A stretch of DNA of 64,000 nucleotides from Alteribacillus sp. YIM 98480 (GCF_009765375.1 NZ_VTOK01000009.1:1-64000); one strand, 5' to 3'. Counted from the stretch's first letter, positions 53,381 through 63,169 are shown. Translations and numbers: made by a program. Notes: generated from the sequence alone by a model not told the origin.

Positions 53381-54229
53381 TTAACCGCGAACGCTGTTAA
53401 TTAGACCCATCATTTGATCTCCTTGTGAGATAGCACGGGCATTAAAAGAATAATTACGCTGAGCGTTCATCATATCTGTTACGGCTTTAGCCATATCTAC
53501 ATTCGATTGTTCCAAAGATCCTTGAATGAGTTGATTTTCTTCACCCGGAACAAACTCTACCACATCTGCTTGCTCTAAATCAAGCTCATCAAGGTCAGGA
53601 AACCGGAAGTTGTTCCCTTCAGCAGCCTCTAGGAGCTGAGGCTTTGTGATGCGGGCCAATTCAATTTGTCCAATTTCAACCACTTCGTCATCCTCTAAAA
53701 GAGCCTCAATCGTTCCGTCTTCTTGAAGGGTAAAGTCACGAGCTCCCGCCGGAACATCCATCCGTTCTCCATCCCCGTTCACCAAGAAATCACCCTGGTT
53801 GTTAACGAGTGTCCAGCCTCCGGGGTTGTCCGGATTTTCTGATAAATAAAAAGATCCATCTCTTGTATATTGGATTTCAGGGTCTCCGTCAGCATCTGCC
53901 ATCGACTCCACTTGGAAAAATGAATCTTCTTCTGTTATTGCAAAGTCTAACTCACGGTCTGTTTCTAAAATCGAACCTTGGTCTAATTGCAGGGATGTTT
54001 GAGCAATAGCTGCCCCTGTTCCAACCCGAAGCCCTTCAGGGGTCAGCCGTCCCGCTGCATTTTGCGGAACCGGTTGATTATTTACTTGTTGAAATAAGAG
54101 ATCAGAAAAGGTTGATTCTCTTCTTTTATAACCAGTACGATCACTGTTCGCCAAATTATGAGAAATTCCATCCAGCTGATGCTGGAGCTGTCCCATCGTA
54201 TTGGCTGACGAAAGCATAGATGAATACAA
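53381..54229 (-). CDS. flhP: Flagellar hook-basal body protein FlhP (FlgG/FlgF family)
   Basis: 282 residues from a TTG start ten bases behind GGAGG. N-terminal rod motif with HQLDGISHNLANSDRTGYK, a variable middle, and the C-terminal NVDMAKAVTDMMNAQRNYSFNARAI motif that forms the coiled-coil of rod and hook proteins. It makes part of the distal rod or hook base. It lies downstream of flhO, with an 81-base gap. The middle is more acidic than in neutrophilic relatives. Confidence 0.9.
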   Translation of the reverse strand: MYSSMLSSANTMGQLQHQLDGISHNLANSDRTGYKRRESTFSDLLFQQVNNQPVPQNAAGRLTPEGLRVGTGAAIAQTSLQLDQGSILETDRELDFAITEEDSFFQVESMADADGDPEIQYTRDGSFYLSENPDNPGGWTLVNNQGDFLVNGDGERMDVPAGARDFTLQEDGTIEALLEDDEVVEIGQIELARITKPQLLEAAEGNNFRFPDLDELDLEQADVVEFVPGEENQLIQGSLEQSNVDMAKAVTDMMNAQRNYSFNARAISQGDQMMGLINSVRG

Positions 54230-54310
54230 CGGTTACATTCCTCCTGTTTTCCTATTTGCGGAAGCTGGCCTCCGGCTTTACCTATCATCTCGCCACTCGG
54301 CGATCTTTCT

Positions 54311-55144
54311 TTATCCGAGTCGTCCGATATCGTTAACAGCTCTTTCCATGCTTTGATCATAAGCTTGAAGAATGCGCTGATTCGATTCAAACATACGATA
54401 AGTGTTCATCATTTCTGTCATGGTCTCTCCAGGATCTACATTAGACCTTTCTAAAAACCCTTGATTTAATTGAAAGGCAATCTCATCATTTCCTATTGCA
54501 CTAGGCAGTTCTTCTTCTTCATCTGCTTCCCCATCTAGGCGGAGAAGTCCATTTCCTTCTTTCACAAGGTTATTGGCATTTTCCGCGTAGGCAATATCAA
54601 TTTGGCCTGCTTCCTCTCCTTCTTCATTTGTTACCAAGCCATTTTCATCTATCATAAAATTTTCATTATCTACTTCAAGCGGCTCACCATCTTCGTCAAG
54701 TACATAATACCCTTGACTTGTGATTAAAAATCCCTCCCCGTCAACCGTCCAATTGCCGTTTCTAGTGTAACGTTCTTCTCCATCTTCATTGAGCACGGTA
54801 AAAAACAGCGATCCTTGTTCTCCGTCTTCATTTTCAGGAAGGACGCCTTGCAGCAAGCCCACGTCTGTATTATTGCCGGTTTCCAGCATATCACCCTGTT
54901 CGAAATTCGGGGTGCGGTCCTGCAAATAAACCCCAGTGGCCAGCTCACCAATTGGTGTCGACGTTCTTCCAAATGGCGTGTTATTATTTTGAGCTTGAAT
55001 GAGCATTTCGGGGAATGTTCTTGTAGAACCCTTATCTTCTTTATATCCGGGAGTATTGATGTTTGACATATTGTCATTGAGCATTTCGGTGCGGCGCTGC
55101 TGGGTAATCATACCGGAAGCGGCTCCGTAAAAGCCTCTTAACAT
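54311..55144 (-). CDS. flhO: Flagellar hook-basal body protein FlhO (FlgG/FlgF family)
   Basis: 277 residues, starting MLRGFYGAASGM with LNDNMSNINTPGYK, the rod-protein signature, and ending with SNVDPGETMTEMMNTYRMFESNQRIL. It is a paralogue of the next gene. AGGAGG lies before the ATG. The same mbl-flhO-flhP order is known in Bacillus subtilis. Confidence 0.9.
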   Translation of the reverse strand: MLRGFYGAASGMITQQRRTEMLNDNMSNINTPGYKEDKGSTRTFPEMLIQAQNNNTPFGRTSTPIGELATGVYLQDRTPNFEQGDMLETGNNTDVGLLQGVLPENEDGEQGSLFFTVLNEDGEERYTRNGNWTVDGEGFLITSQGYYVLDEDGEPLEVDNENFMIDENGLVTNEEGEEAGQIDIAYAENANNLVKEGNGLLRLDGEADEEEELPSAIGNDEIAFQLNQGFLERSNVDPGETMTEMMNTYRMFESNQRILQAYDQSMERAVNDIGRLG

Positions 55145-55251
55145 ATGTATTTCCTCCTCATCTAATTAGCGGCAAAAATAAAGACGTTCTTCTATATATG
55201 TTACCTAACCAAACGAAGATTTCTTTGTCTATGCCGAAACCCTTAATTTTT

Positions 55252-56256
55252 TTATATTTTCACTTTTTTGTTGCTCATTTTATCGAGGTTTTCAAGTAAG
55301 ATCCCAGTTCCATTTGCTACACAATGCATTGGTTCTTCTGCAGTAATTACAGGAACCTTTAACTCCTCTGCTAAAAGCTCAGCCATTCCATTAAGCAAAG
55401 CTCCTCCACCTGTAATAATAACGCCGCGGTCAATAATATCAGCTGAAAGCTCAGGCGGTGTACGCTCCAAGACATTTTTAGCTGCTTGAACAATATGGTT
55501 TACTGACTCTGTTAAGGCTTCGTAAATTTCAGTGGAATTGATTGAAATCGTTCGCGGAAGACCATTTACCATATCTCTTCCTCTGATTTCAAGCTCATTT
55601 TCTCGTCCGCTAGGCGCTACAGTTGCCACTTCTTTTTTCACTATTTCTGCTGTGCGTTCCCCTATAAGCAGTTTATATTTCTTTTTGATATGATTTAATA
55701 TATCCGCATCAAATTGGTCGCCAGCTGTTTTAATTGAAGTAGCAGTCACAATAGACCCCATTGATAAAACAGCGACGTCTGTAGTACCTCCACCAATATC
55801 AACTACCATGTTGCCGCTTGGTTGAAAAATATCCATGCCCGCACCAATAGCCGCGACTTTTGGCTCTTCTTCAATAAATACGTTCTTACTTCCGCTCTTT
55901 TCTGCCGCTTCAATAATAGCCTTTTGCTCCACTGATGTTATATTGGTTGGACAGCAAATCAAAATCCGCGGTTTTGACATTACACTCTTGGCATTGATTT
56001 TTGTTAAAAAGTGTTTCAGCATCGCTTCTGTGTGGTCAAAATCGGCAATAACTCCATCTTTCATAGGGCGGATAGCCACAATATTTCCTGGAGTGCGCCC
56101 TACCATTCGAAATGCTTCTTCTCCTACCGCCATCACCGTTTTGGTATCTTTTTCAATCGCAACAACTGCGGGCTCATCCAGTACAATTCCTTGTCCTTTT
56201 ATATGTATGAGCACATTGGCTGTACCTAAATCAATGCCAATATCCCTGCCAAACAT
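55252..56256 (-). CDS. mbl: Cell-shape protein Mbl (MreB family)
   Basis: 334 residues of actin fold: IGIDLGTANVLI at the N-terminus (phosphate 1), the adenine loop region GGGALLNGM, and conserved GNMVVDIGGGTTDVAV (phosphate 2). It polymerises under the membrane and guides lateral wall synthesis. It is assigned to Mbl rather than MreB because of its place after spoIIID and before flhO. AAGGAGG precedes the start. Confidence 0.93.
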   Translation of the reverse strand: MFGRDIGIDLGTANVLIHIKGQGIVLDEPAVVAIEKDTKTVMAVGEEAFRMVGRTPGNIVAIRPMKDGVIADFDHTEAMLKHFLTKINAKSVMSKPRILICCPTNITSVEQKAIIEAAEKSGSKNVFIEEEPKVAAIGAGMDIFQPSGNMVVDIGGGTTDVAVLSMGSIVTATSIKTAGDQFDADILNHIKKKYKLLIGERTAEIVKKEVATVAPSGRENELEIRGRDMVNGLPRTISINSTEIYEALTESVNHIVQAAKNVLERTPPELSADIIDRGVIITGGGALLNGMAELLAEELKVPVITAEEPMHCVANGTGILLENLDKMSNKKVKI

Positions 56257-56686
56257 GCCTTCATTCCTCCTTCAAATGTAAAAACTCCCAGTAATCTATT
56301 CCTATGGAACTCTTTTTATTTACTACTTAGATTATTTTCATTCTAAGGTATCAAGTCGTTAGTCTCTAATATTGTATTTTATCACATATAGGATAAAATC
56401 GGAATATATTTGAAAATTTATGTCGAATAATGAAAGCAAAACGAATAATACCATTCTAAAACTTGCCGTTAAGCTGACTGTGCCTCTTGTCGAAAAGTAT
56501 TTAGTGTTTTTCATAGCATAAAAAATCGCCCCGATCCTGTAAAAACGGGACACATTATTAGTTATTCCATTATTGACCTCAAACATACTGAAGCTGTCTC
56601 AAAAGAGTCCCCACTCCCTTTTGAAACAGCCTTCTTTACAAAAATTCATATAGGAGACGAGTCTTACATTCTTCTCCTACTTGTTG
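56257..56686. other. spoIIID-mbl intergenic region
   Basis: Contains an inverted repeat GCTGTCTCAAAAG/CTTTTGAAACAGC (56593-56630), which may terminate spoIIID but has a T run only on the other strand. Nothing else recognised; the mbl promoter must lie here. Confidence 0.5.
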
Positions 56687-56965
56687 TTAAGCTGAAGGTT
56701 CTGTTTCAAGCTGCTGTTTGTCTCTACTATATTTTATTTTCGTCGCTTCTCCTCCCCGGAGGTGACGAATTGATTTATGGTACTCTAAAATATGCTTCAC
56801 TTTCTCAGCAAGTTCTGGGTTTATGTCAGGCAGCCTTTCTGTTAAGTCTTTATGCACTGTACTTTTAGAAACACCAAATTCTCTGGCTATTGTCCTTACT
56901 GTTTTGCGAGTTTCCACAATATACCTGCCCATCTTGATGGTTCGTTCTTTGATGTAATCGTGCAC
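56687..56965 (-). CDS. spoIIID: Sporulation transcription factor SpoIIID
   Basis: 92 residues, GTG start behind GGAGG. Helix-turn-helix at about 23-45 (RTIAREFGVSKSTVHKDLTE), basic C-terminal helix, small size. It switches mother-cell gene expression from sigma-E to sigma-K in sporulation. It lies between spoIIQ (about 6 kb upstream) and mbl as in Bacillus, with the symporter operon inserted between. Confidence 0.93.
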   Translation of the reverse strand: MHDYIKERTIKMGRYIVETRKTVRTIAREFGVSKSTVHKDLTERLPDINPELAEKVKHILEYHKSIRHLRGGEATKIKYSRDKQQLETEPSA

Positions 56966-57157
56966 ACCACTCGCCTCCTACTCCAATCTTGGTGATTTAG
57001 TACATTTTATTAGCAGAAGGCGTCAGATATACCAAAAAGTCTGATAGGACAAGGGTTTTGCTTATATAATATTGAGATAAAAGTTTTCGACATCAAGAAT
57101 ACTGTTGGTTTTCGTCGTTTTTGAAAGAATTTTATTTCCTGGGTATAGAAAAAAAGA

Positions 57158-57194
57158 AAAAGGAGCTGTCACTCTGGGACGGCTCCTTTATTGG
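57158..57194 (-). terminator. Terminator of the symporter operon
   Basis: AAAGGAGCTGTC with GACGGCTCCTTT (about 57160-57189), T-rich beyond on the minus strand. The rest of 56966-57299 shows no gene. Confidence 0.8.
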
Positions 57195-57299
57195 TTTAGT
57201 GAATAAACGTGTGTTTCATAGTTTGCGGCAGAAATTAAGGTGCGCACACAGGAGTTTTGCTTTAACCGGGGTTATTATAAAAGTCTTTTCCAACTGGTG

Positions 57300-57959
57300 T
57301 TAAAAAGTGATTTTCCCATTATCCTTGCGTGTGATTTCTACTAAGTCACCAAGTGTACTCTTCCCTCGGTCGCCAATATGGTGGAAAAGCTCAATTAATA
57401 AATGAGCAGTAGTTAAAGCATCTCCGAGCGCACTATGACGTTCAAAAATCTTGGAACCGAACTGCAGGGCATAATGAGTGAGATCTCGCATATCCCAGGA
57501 AGGATTTAAGTAACCTATCACATCAAGCGTGTCAATATACAAAGGCTCATCAAACGTATATTTATAGCGTTGTAATTCTTTTTTTAACACCAAAATATCA
57601 AACGCCAGGTAGTGGCCAACCCAGCCGCCGCTATCATTTTTCTCTACAAATTGGTAAAATGCTTCAATTGCTTCTAGCGCATTAGGCGCACCGTTCACTT
57701 GGTTTTGTCGAATACCAGTGAGATTCATTATTTCCTGGGGAATATTGCGTCCGGGATCCACATACGTTTGAAAAGTGTTGTCTGTCACTTTCATTCCATC
57801 TACTTGAACTGCCCCAATTTCAATCATTCTGTCCTTGCTTCCAACAGCAAATCCGGTTGTTTCGGTGTCAAACACTGTAAAGCGCATTTCATTTAAAGGA
57901 GTATCAAGCGGCATCTGGTTATTTAATTGGTAATGGAGGCATTTCTTTTTCCAAAACAT
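57300..57959 (-). CDS. DnaQ-like 3'-5' exonuclease (DEDDh)
   Basis: 219 residues with the DEDDh set: D31 and E33 (VFDTETTG), D121 (HYLAFDI), H175 and D180 (ERHSALGDA). It trims 3' ends of DNA or RNA. It is not the polymerase III proofreading subunit by context. Genes of this type commonly follow a DUF294/CBS gene and a sodium:solute symporter, as here. It is the last gene of the operon, 36 bases after the DUF294 stop. Confidence 0.87.
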   Translation of the reverse strand: MFWKKKCLHYQLNNQMPLDTPLNEMRFTVFDTETTGFAVGSKDRMIEIGAVQVDGMKVTDNTFQTYVDPGRNIPQEIMNLTGIRQNQVNGAPNALEAIEAFYQFVEKNDSGGWVGHYLAFDILVLKKELQRYKYTFDEPLYIDTLDVIGYLNPSWDMRDLTHYALQFGSKIFERHSALGDALTTAHLLIELFHHIGDRGKSTLGDLVEITRKDNGKITF

Positions 57960-57995
57960 TATTTTGTTCGCTCCTTTGTTCTTCCGCTGCTTTCT

Positions 57996-59933
57996 TTACA
58001 TCATGCCAAACGTATTGACGGTTTGGGATTGCAGAGAACGAATCGATTTTAAGGCAGATATTAACTCCTCTTTATCTCTAGATTTCATTTGGGTGAATTT
58101 GATTTCACTAGAATTTCCTTCTCCTCGCATATATCGGTTCCAAGACTGTTCTACTCTGATTTTTAACACTACTTGATATGCAAAACGCAGATCCTCAGCC
58201 GTCTGTTCACTTAAGACAGACTTCTCTTTAAGGGAAGTAATCATATGAAGAGGAGTTTGACCGAAAATACTGTGTTTAGCTGACAATATTTGTAAAGAAT
58301 GATGAAAAGGGAACAGGGCGTGTTTTTTTATATCTATCCCTTGTTTTTTCACTCTAAAAAGCGCACGTATGGGATGGTCCAATGTAGGAACTGGATTATT
58401 TTTTTCTTGCTCTGCTGCTCGAAACAAAAAAATTTTGGATGTTTGCAGCTGCTCATGCACCATTCGGACAAACTCATCTTTTAATAAGGGGTCCCCGTAT
58501 ATATAACGAAAGGCAAGAAAGTTATGACCAAGCAAAATATTTTCATTTGTAGCACGAAGGCCCCACGTTCTGAGACGTTCTCTCCAATGAGATATTTTTC
58601 CCCGCCAATTGGTCTCGCTTGCCATCATATTTCCATCACAGCGCTTGTATCCAGCCCGTTCAAGCCAATAAACGATTTCGTTTCCTAATGCACGAAAATA
58701 GGTCTCTGTTCTTTCTTTATCTTTATCGCTTTCAGGATCCTCGTATACAAGAAAATGGTCCTGGTCGGTAAGCATAAATTGTTCTGCTCTGCCTCCACTG
58801 CCCATTAAAAAGAAAGCAAAAGCTGCCGGCGGTTCTCCGTATTTTATTTTTATTTTTTTTAAAGCAAGATCAACACAATGACGAACTAATCGATCATATA
58901 GCTTTGTGACTATTTCGAGAGTGTGAAGCGTTGGAATTTCATCTTGAATTAAATTTGCAAGGACATCGTAAATTGCGTTTTTTACAGTTGGGAGTGTTTT
59001 TTCATCTGATGATTCGATTTCTTGTAAAATATCAAACTTCCCGCGGTTTTTCTTTTTTAATAAGTCCGATAATGTAATCATTCCGATGATTTTCTTGTGG
59101 TCATCCTCTTCTGCAACAGGAAGGTGTTTCACTCCGTTCATGAAAAAACTCGACATCGCTTCATAATAATATGCTTGTCTTGTGATAATGTAAGGTTTTT
59201 TGCTCATGATTTCTGCAGCTGTGGTTTTCCCGTCTTTACCAAAAGCCACCACACGCTGAACCAAATCCTTTTCCGTGATAATACCAGCCAAGTGCTGCTG
59301 TTCTTTTTCCACGACAACCGAACTGGCATTTTCTTTTACCATTTTTTCTGCGACTTCAGCAATTCGCGTTTGGCTGGTTACTTTAACGGCAGGCGCAGTC
59401 ATCATATCCTGCACCCTTTGAATAAACGGATCAGATTCTCCCCACTGATTGGCAAGATGGACTTGTTCAGCAAGAGAAGCGTAAATATCGCGAAGCCGCA
59501 CTGACACTTGACGAAGCACATAATCTCTCACTTCTTCCTCGGTCCAGCGAGCTTCCATTACGGAATATGGAATGTGAAGGCATACAGCTTCCTCCACCGC
59601 TCTCACTTCAACAGTGTAAGGATATTCGTAATGAGCAGGTTCACCGAGAAAATCAGCTAAACTGGAAAAACCGATAATTTCTCCTCTTTCAAGGACTTCA
59701 AGCACTTCATGGTTTTTATTGTTTTCGTGAAAAGCTACACATACTTCCGCTACGCCTTTTAAAATTAAGAGCAAGCCGTTTCGAGGGCTTTGCGAATAAA
59801 GAATTCTTTCTGATTTCTCGTAATTATTTATCGTGCATTTCTCCATAAAAGCGCCAAATTCAGCGGCAGTTGCGCCGCTGAATATGGGATGGTTATAAAT
59901 CTGGTCTTTATAAACCTTATTTTCCTGTTCCAT
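57996..59933 (-). CDS. cNMP-binding/CBS/DUF294 nucleotidyltransferase-like regulator
   Basis: 645 residues. A cyclic-nucleotide-binding domain (about 15-125), two CBS motifs (about 180-235 and 243-295), a DUF294 nucleotidyltransferase domain (about 320-460) with GSGGRAEQFMLTDQD (378-392) carrying the G-S...D-x-D metal site, and a DUF294 C-terminal domain (about 490-635). It is thought to sense an adenylate ligand and modify or control the linked symporter. It overlaps the symporter gene by 17 bases. No experiment fixes its target. Confidence 0.88.
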   Translation of the reverse strand: MEQENKVYKDQIYNHPIFSGATAAEFGAFMEKCTINNYEKSERILYSQSPRNGLLLILKGVAEVCVAFHENNKNHEVLEVLERGEIIGFSSLADFLGEPAHYEYPYTVEVRAVEEAVCLHIPYSVMEARWTEEEVRDYVLRQVSVRLRDIYASLAEQVHLANQWGESDPFIQRVQDMMTAPAVKVTSQTRIAEVAEKMVKENASSVVVEKEQQHLAGIITEKDLVQRVVAFGKDGKTTAAEIMSKKPYIITRQAYYYEAMSSFFMNGVKHLPVAEEDDHKKIIGMITLSDLLKKKNRGKFDILQEIESSDEKTLPTVKNAIYDVLANLIQDEIPTLHTLEIVTKLYDRLVRHCVDLALKKIKIKYGEPPAAFAFFLMGSGGRAEQFMLTDQDHFLVYEDPESDKDKERTETYFRALGNEIVYWLERAGYKRCDGNMMASETNWRGKISHWRERLRTWGLRATNENILLGHNFLAFRYIYGDPLLKDEFVRMVHEQLQTSKIFLFRAAEQEKNNPVPTLDHPIRALFRVKKQGIDIKKHALFPFHHSLQILSAKHSIFGQTPLHMITSLKEKSVLSEQTAEDLRFAYQVVLKIRVEQSWNRYMRGEGNSSEIKFTQMKSRDKEELISALKSIRSLQSQTVNTFGMM

Positions 59934-61578
59934 CGTTCATCCAAACCTCGCCATCTTTGTATGTCATTTGTTCCGGGTAGCGAAGGTCAATGACATCATC
60001 TTGCAAGTGCTGGGCTGGCGGTGCTGTAACAAGTGATACGATCACACAAGCAAGGAAGTTAATAGGAACCCCAATCACCCCTGCACCAGTGTCTTGGATA
60101 CCAAAGAGCATGATATCATTCATCGCTAAGAAAATGTAGCAAAGCGTGCTGGCAAGACCAACAAGCATACCCGCAACTGCACCTTTTGAGTTCATGCGTT
60201 TCCACCATACACCAAGGAACAGTACAGGGAAGAAAGTACCCCCGGCTAAAGCAAACGCCCACGCTACAATTTGGGTAATAACACCTGGCGGGTCCAATGC
60301 GACAAGACCAGCAACCACAGTGGAAAGGACAATTGCAATTCGGCCTGCGTTTAAGCGGCGTTGGTCTGTTGCTTTTGGATTCATTAGACGATAATAAATA
60401 TCATGTGCAAAGGATGAAGAAATCGTTATGAGAAGTCCGCCCGCTGTAGATAAAGCAGCAGCCATTGCCCCTGCAGCTACCAAACCAATGACAAACATTC
60501 CTAAGTTTGCGATTTCTGGTGTAGCCATAACGACCATGTCATTTCCAACTGCAATTTCTGTCCAATCCAGCACACCGTCGCCATCTTGATCGGCTATTTC
60601 CAATAGCCCAGTATTAATCCAGCTATCTGTCCAGCCAGGAAGCTCATCCATCGGCTGACCGGCCACTTGGGTCATCAGAATAAAACGAGAAAAAGCGGCA
60701 TAAGCTGGTGCAGATAAATACAAGAAACCGATAAATAACAGAGCCCATGCCCCACTCCAGCGCGCTGCTTTCATCGTTGTCACCGTATAAAAACGGACGA
60801 TAACGTGCGGCAAGGCAGAAGTACCAACCATTAATGTAAATAAGAGTGCAATAAACTGACTTTTGTCACTTTCTGCAAACGGAGCAAAATATTCAGAGAG
60901 ACCTAATTCCTGGTCAATCGCTCCGATTTCATCTACCACATTTCCATAAGTAAGCCAGGGAAGTGGATTCCCAGAAACTTGTAAAGACATAAAAACGATC
61001 GGAATGATATAAGCCACAATTAAGATGATATATTGAGCAACCTGTGTCCAAGTAACCCCTTTCATCCCGCCAAGTGTTGCATAAATCGCTATGATAACGA
61101 CACCTATCATTGTTCCATACATTGCTGGAATACTAAATAGTCTTCCAATAACAACGCCGGAACCAGACAACTGCCCAATAATATAAGTAAAACTTATAAT
61201 AACGGTGGCAATAGCAGCAATAAGTCGAGCTGGATTACTATCAAAACGGTCGCCGATAAATTCCGGTACAGTAAAACGGCCATATTTTCTAAGCTGAGGC
61301 GCAAGCAAAAACGTAAGCAGCAAATAACCGCCCGTCCAGCCCATAATATAAGCAAGACCGTCATAACCGAGCGCTAATACCGTTCCGGCCATACCGATGA
61401 ATGAAGCCGCACTCATCCAGTCCCCGCCGATAGCCATCCCGTTCCAGAATGGCGGTATCCCACGGCTGGCAACATAGAAATCTGATGTTTGTTTTGCTCG
61501 ATTAAATATAGAAATACCAATATATAATGCAAAGGTAGCAAGTATAAGGCCAAGTGATACTAAAGTTTGTGCATCCAA
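59917..61578 (-). CDS. Sodium:solute symporter (SSS, VC_2705/ActP-like)
   Basis: 553 residues, about 13 membrane segments. Family pattern: NGMAIGGDWMSAASFIGMAG (46-65). An extracellular loop carries an EF-hand-like motif, DQDGDGVLDWTE (330-341). The DUF4212 partner and the DUF294 gene identify the acetate/monocarboxylate branch. It imports a carboxylate with Na+, well suited to an alkaliphile that uses sodium cycling. The substrate is inferred only. Confidence 0.9.
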   Translation of the reverse strand: MDAQTLVSLGLILATFALYIGISIFNRAKQTSDFYVASRGIPPFWNGMAIGGDWMSAASFIGMAGTVLALGYDGLAYIMGWTGGYLLLTFLLAPQLRKYGRFTVPEFIGDRFDSNPARLIAAIATVIISFTYIIGQLSGSGVVIGRLFSIPAMYGTMIGVVIIAIYATLGGMKGVTWTQVAQYIILIVAYIIPIVFMSLQVSGNPLPWLTYGNVVDEIGAIDQELGLSEYFAPFAESDKSQFIALLFTLMVGTSALPHVIVRFYTVTTMKAARWSGAWALLFIGFLYLSAPAYAAFSRFILMTQVAGQPMDELPGWTDSWINTGLLEIADQDGDGVLDWTEIAVGNDMVVMATPEIANLGMFVIGLVAAGAMAAALSTAGGLLITISSSFAHDIYYRLMNPKATDQRRLNAGRIAIVLSTVVAGLVALDPPGVITQIVAWAFALAGGTFFPVLFLGVWWKRMNSKGAVAGMLVGLASTLCYIFLAMNDIMLFGIQDTGAGVIGVPINFLACVIVSLVTAPPAQHLQDDVIDLRYPEQMTYKDGEVWMNDGTGK

Positions 61579-61657
61579 GTGGATCCCCCCTAGTTAATGG
61601 TGCCTATTTTTTTAAATTGTTTTCTGTCAATTTTACTTATTCGTTGTAAGGTGTTTA

Positions 61658-61960
61658 TTAATGGTCAACTGTTTTTCCACTACTGATTGAGGCATTTGCA
61701 TCGTCATCAATTCCGTATTTTTTGTCTACATTATCACTTAGTACAGCGTTTAAGAATAAGCAGAGAATGAAAATCACAACTGCTCCTTGGGATCCCATAT
61801 AATAATGAAATTCTACTCCTAAAAATTTAAATTGAGAGAAAAACTCAGCAAATGCTACAACACCGAATGAAACGAGAAATCCGATACTTAAGAAAATAAC
61901 AATTAAAGTAGTTCTTGTCCTAAAATAAGCGTCTGCTACTTCTTTATCAACTTTTTTCAA
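61658..61960 (-). CDS. DUF4212 small subunit of the symporter
   Basis: 100 residues, two membrane segments (about 18-42 and 55-72), with the family start YFRTRTTLIVIFLSIGFLVS and end LNAVLSDNVDKKYGID. It is encoded directly before the SSS gene, as usual for this family, and probably assembles with it. A strong AGGTG precedes the start. Confidence 0.88.
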   Translation of the reverse strand: MKKVDKEVADAYFRTRTTLIVIFLSIGFLVSFGVVAFAEFFSQFKFLGVEFHYYMGSQGAVVIFILCLFLNAVLSDNVDKKYGIDDDANASISSGKTVDH

Positions 61961-62070
61961 AATGTTTCACCTCCGCAAAGATATGCAAAAACATTAAGGG
62001 CTTCTTCGTTTTTCACCTCCTTTATTTAATAATGAAATCGCTTTCAGTTTAATAGCTTTAAAATCTGCTT

Positions 62071-62331
62071 TTAGGAAGCAGAATGATGGGAGGGTTTATT
62101 CTCCGTATGTTTACAATCTTTGCAAATTTTCAATGGTGTTTTCTTCTTTGCTAGCAAATGATTTGTTAGTATGACAGCCGGTATGAAAAGGAAAAATACG
62201 GGATCACCTAAAAATCCAAACAGCAATGCAGCCAGTACAGGAAGCGTTGATGTAAAGAAGATATACCGTAACGGAGACAGCACCCAAAGGTTGCTCTTAC
62301 CGCATTTACTGCACTTTAATGCTTCTGTCAT
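62071..62331 (-). CDS. Zinc-ribbon membrane protein, 86 aa
   Basis: Starts at the ATG at 62331, six bases after AGGAGG (the ATG at 62337 touches it). Two CxxC pairs (CSKC near the start, CKDC near the end) flank two hydrophobic segments (about 24-58). A zinc ribbon on a membrane hairpin is likely. It is in the operon upstream of DUF4212; its role there is unknown. Confidence 0.7.
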   Translation of the reverse strand: MTEALKCSKCGKSNLWVLSPLRYIFFTSTLPVLAALLFGFLGDPVFFLFIPAVILTNHLLAKKKTPLKICKDCKHTENKPSHHSAS

Positions 62332-62358
62332 ATCCATCCTCCTGATCCGTCTTCCAAA

Positions 62359-62541
62359 TTATCTAAATTCAAAAATCATTTGAACAGTTTCCCAGAACGG
62401 CATTGGAACTCGGGCAATTTCGATGACGAGATAAATCCCCATCGCTGCAAACGGCACCGTAAGAAGAAGCGGTTTCTTATATTTAATTGTTACAATTAAA
62501 CTGGCAATAGCTATGACCCAAAACAAAATGAGTGCCGTCAT
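62359..62541 (-). CDS. Small membrane protein, 60 aa
   Basis: MTALILFWVIAIASLIVTI is a membrane helix; a second lies at about 28-46. AAGGAG is well spaced before the start. It is the first gene of the symporter operon, behind the promoter at 62680-62709. No family recognised. Confidence 0.7.
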   Translation of the reverse strand: MTALILFWVIAIASLIVTIKYKKPLLLTVPFAAMGIYLVIEIARVPMPFWETVQMIFEFR

Positions 62542-62679
62542 TTACTGTCTCTCCTTTCCACCTAATATCACTAGGAAGCAGAACCTCCCTTATGACGCAC
62601 ATATTACTTGTTTTATACAATTTGAGCACGTATAACTGTTTGTACTTTAAAGGTATATTTTTTCGTTGTTATAATACAC

Positions 62680-62709
62680 ATTATTTCAAATTTTCTGATA
62701 CAAAGTCAA
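62680..62709 (-). promoter_or_regulatory. Symporter operon promoter
   Basis: -35 TTGACT (62704-62709), 18-bp spacer, -10 AATAAT (62680-62685). It is about 140 bases before the first start codon. Confidence 0.6.
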
Positions 62710-62787
62710 CTAATTTTGTTAAAAATTTGTCAAAAATTTATGTAAATATTTTAAATGGAAATAAAAAGAAATAAATGAGGAGAAGAC

Positions 62788-62936
62788 ATAAGAAAAGCGC
62801 AAGCGCCTTGCTCACGAGCGGTCGGCATATGGAAAGCTGATCTTTGCTTTCCATTGATGAACCGAAGGAATCTCGAGCGAATAGGCGCTGGAGCTAGACA
62901 TCAAAAACGCCTAATCTTTATAATTTCTTACCTTCT
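62788..62936. repeat. Interspersed repeat element, short copy D
   Basis: Close match to copy C (19052) over its full length, from AGAAAAGCGCAAGCGCC to CTTTATAATTTCTTACCTTC. The 62937-63169 stretch that follows carries GAACTCTACTAAAAACACAC-like sequence in the opposite sense, similar to part of copies A and B, but no gene. Confidence 0.75.
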
Positions 62937-63169
62937 TAGAAAAAGAGACTGCCCCCCAGCTGAACACCATATCACGATCAACGCTTCAGCTTCCTCGTGA
63001 GCAAAGACCGCTTACTAAAGGTTCTTCGCTGTTTTGACGAACCGGGATGTTCTAATATCGACCGTTGTTCACAAGAGGACGCGGTAGCTTCTACGTTGCA
63101 CACAGGACATGTGTGTTTTTAGTAGAGTTCATCATTTTCTTTAGCCGGCAACCGCTGTGTTCTTAAGTA

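Noticed and set aside
57121-57303. 60-codon + strand frame
   Set aside because: It crosses a strong terminator hairpin and has no ribosome site.
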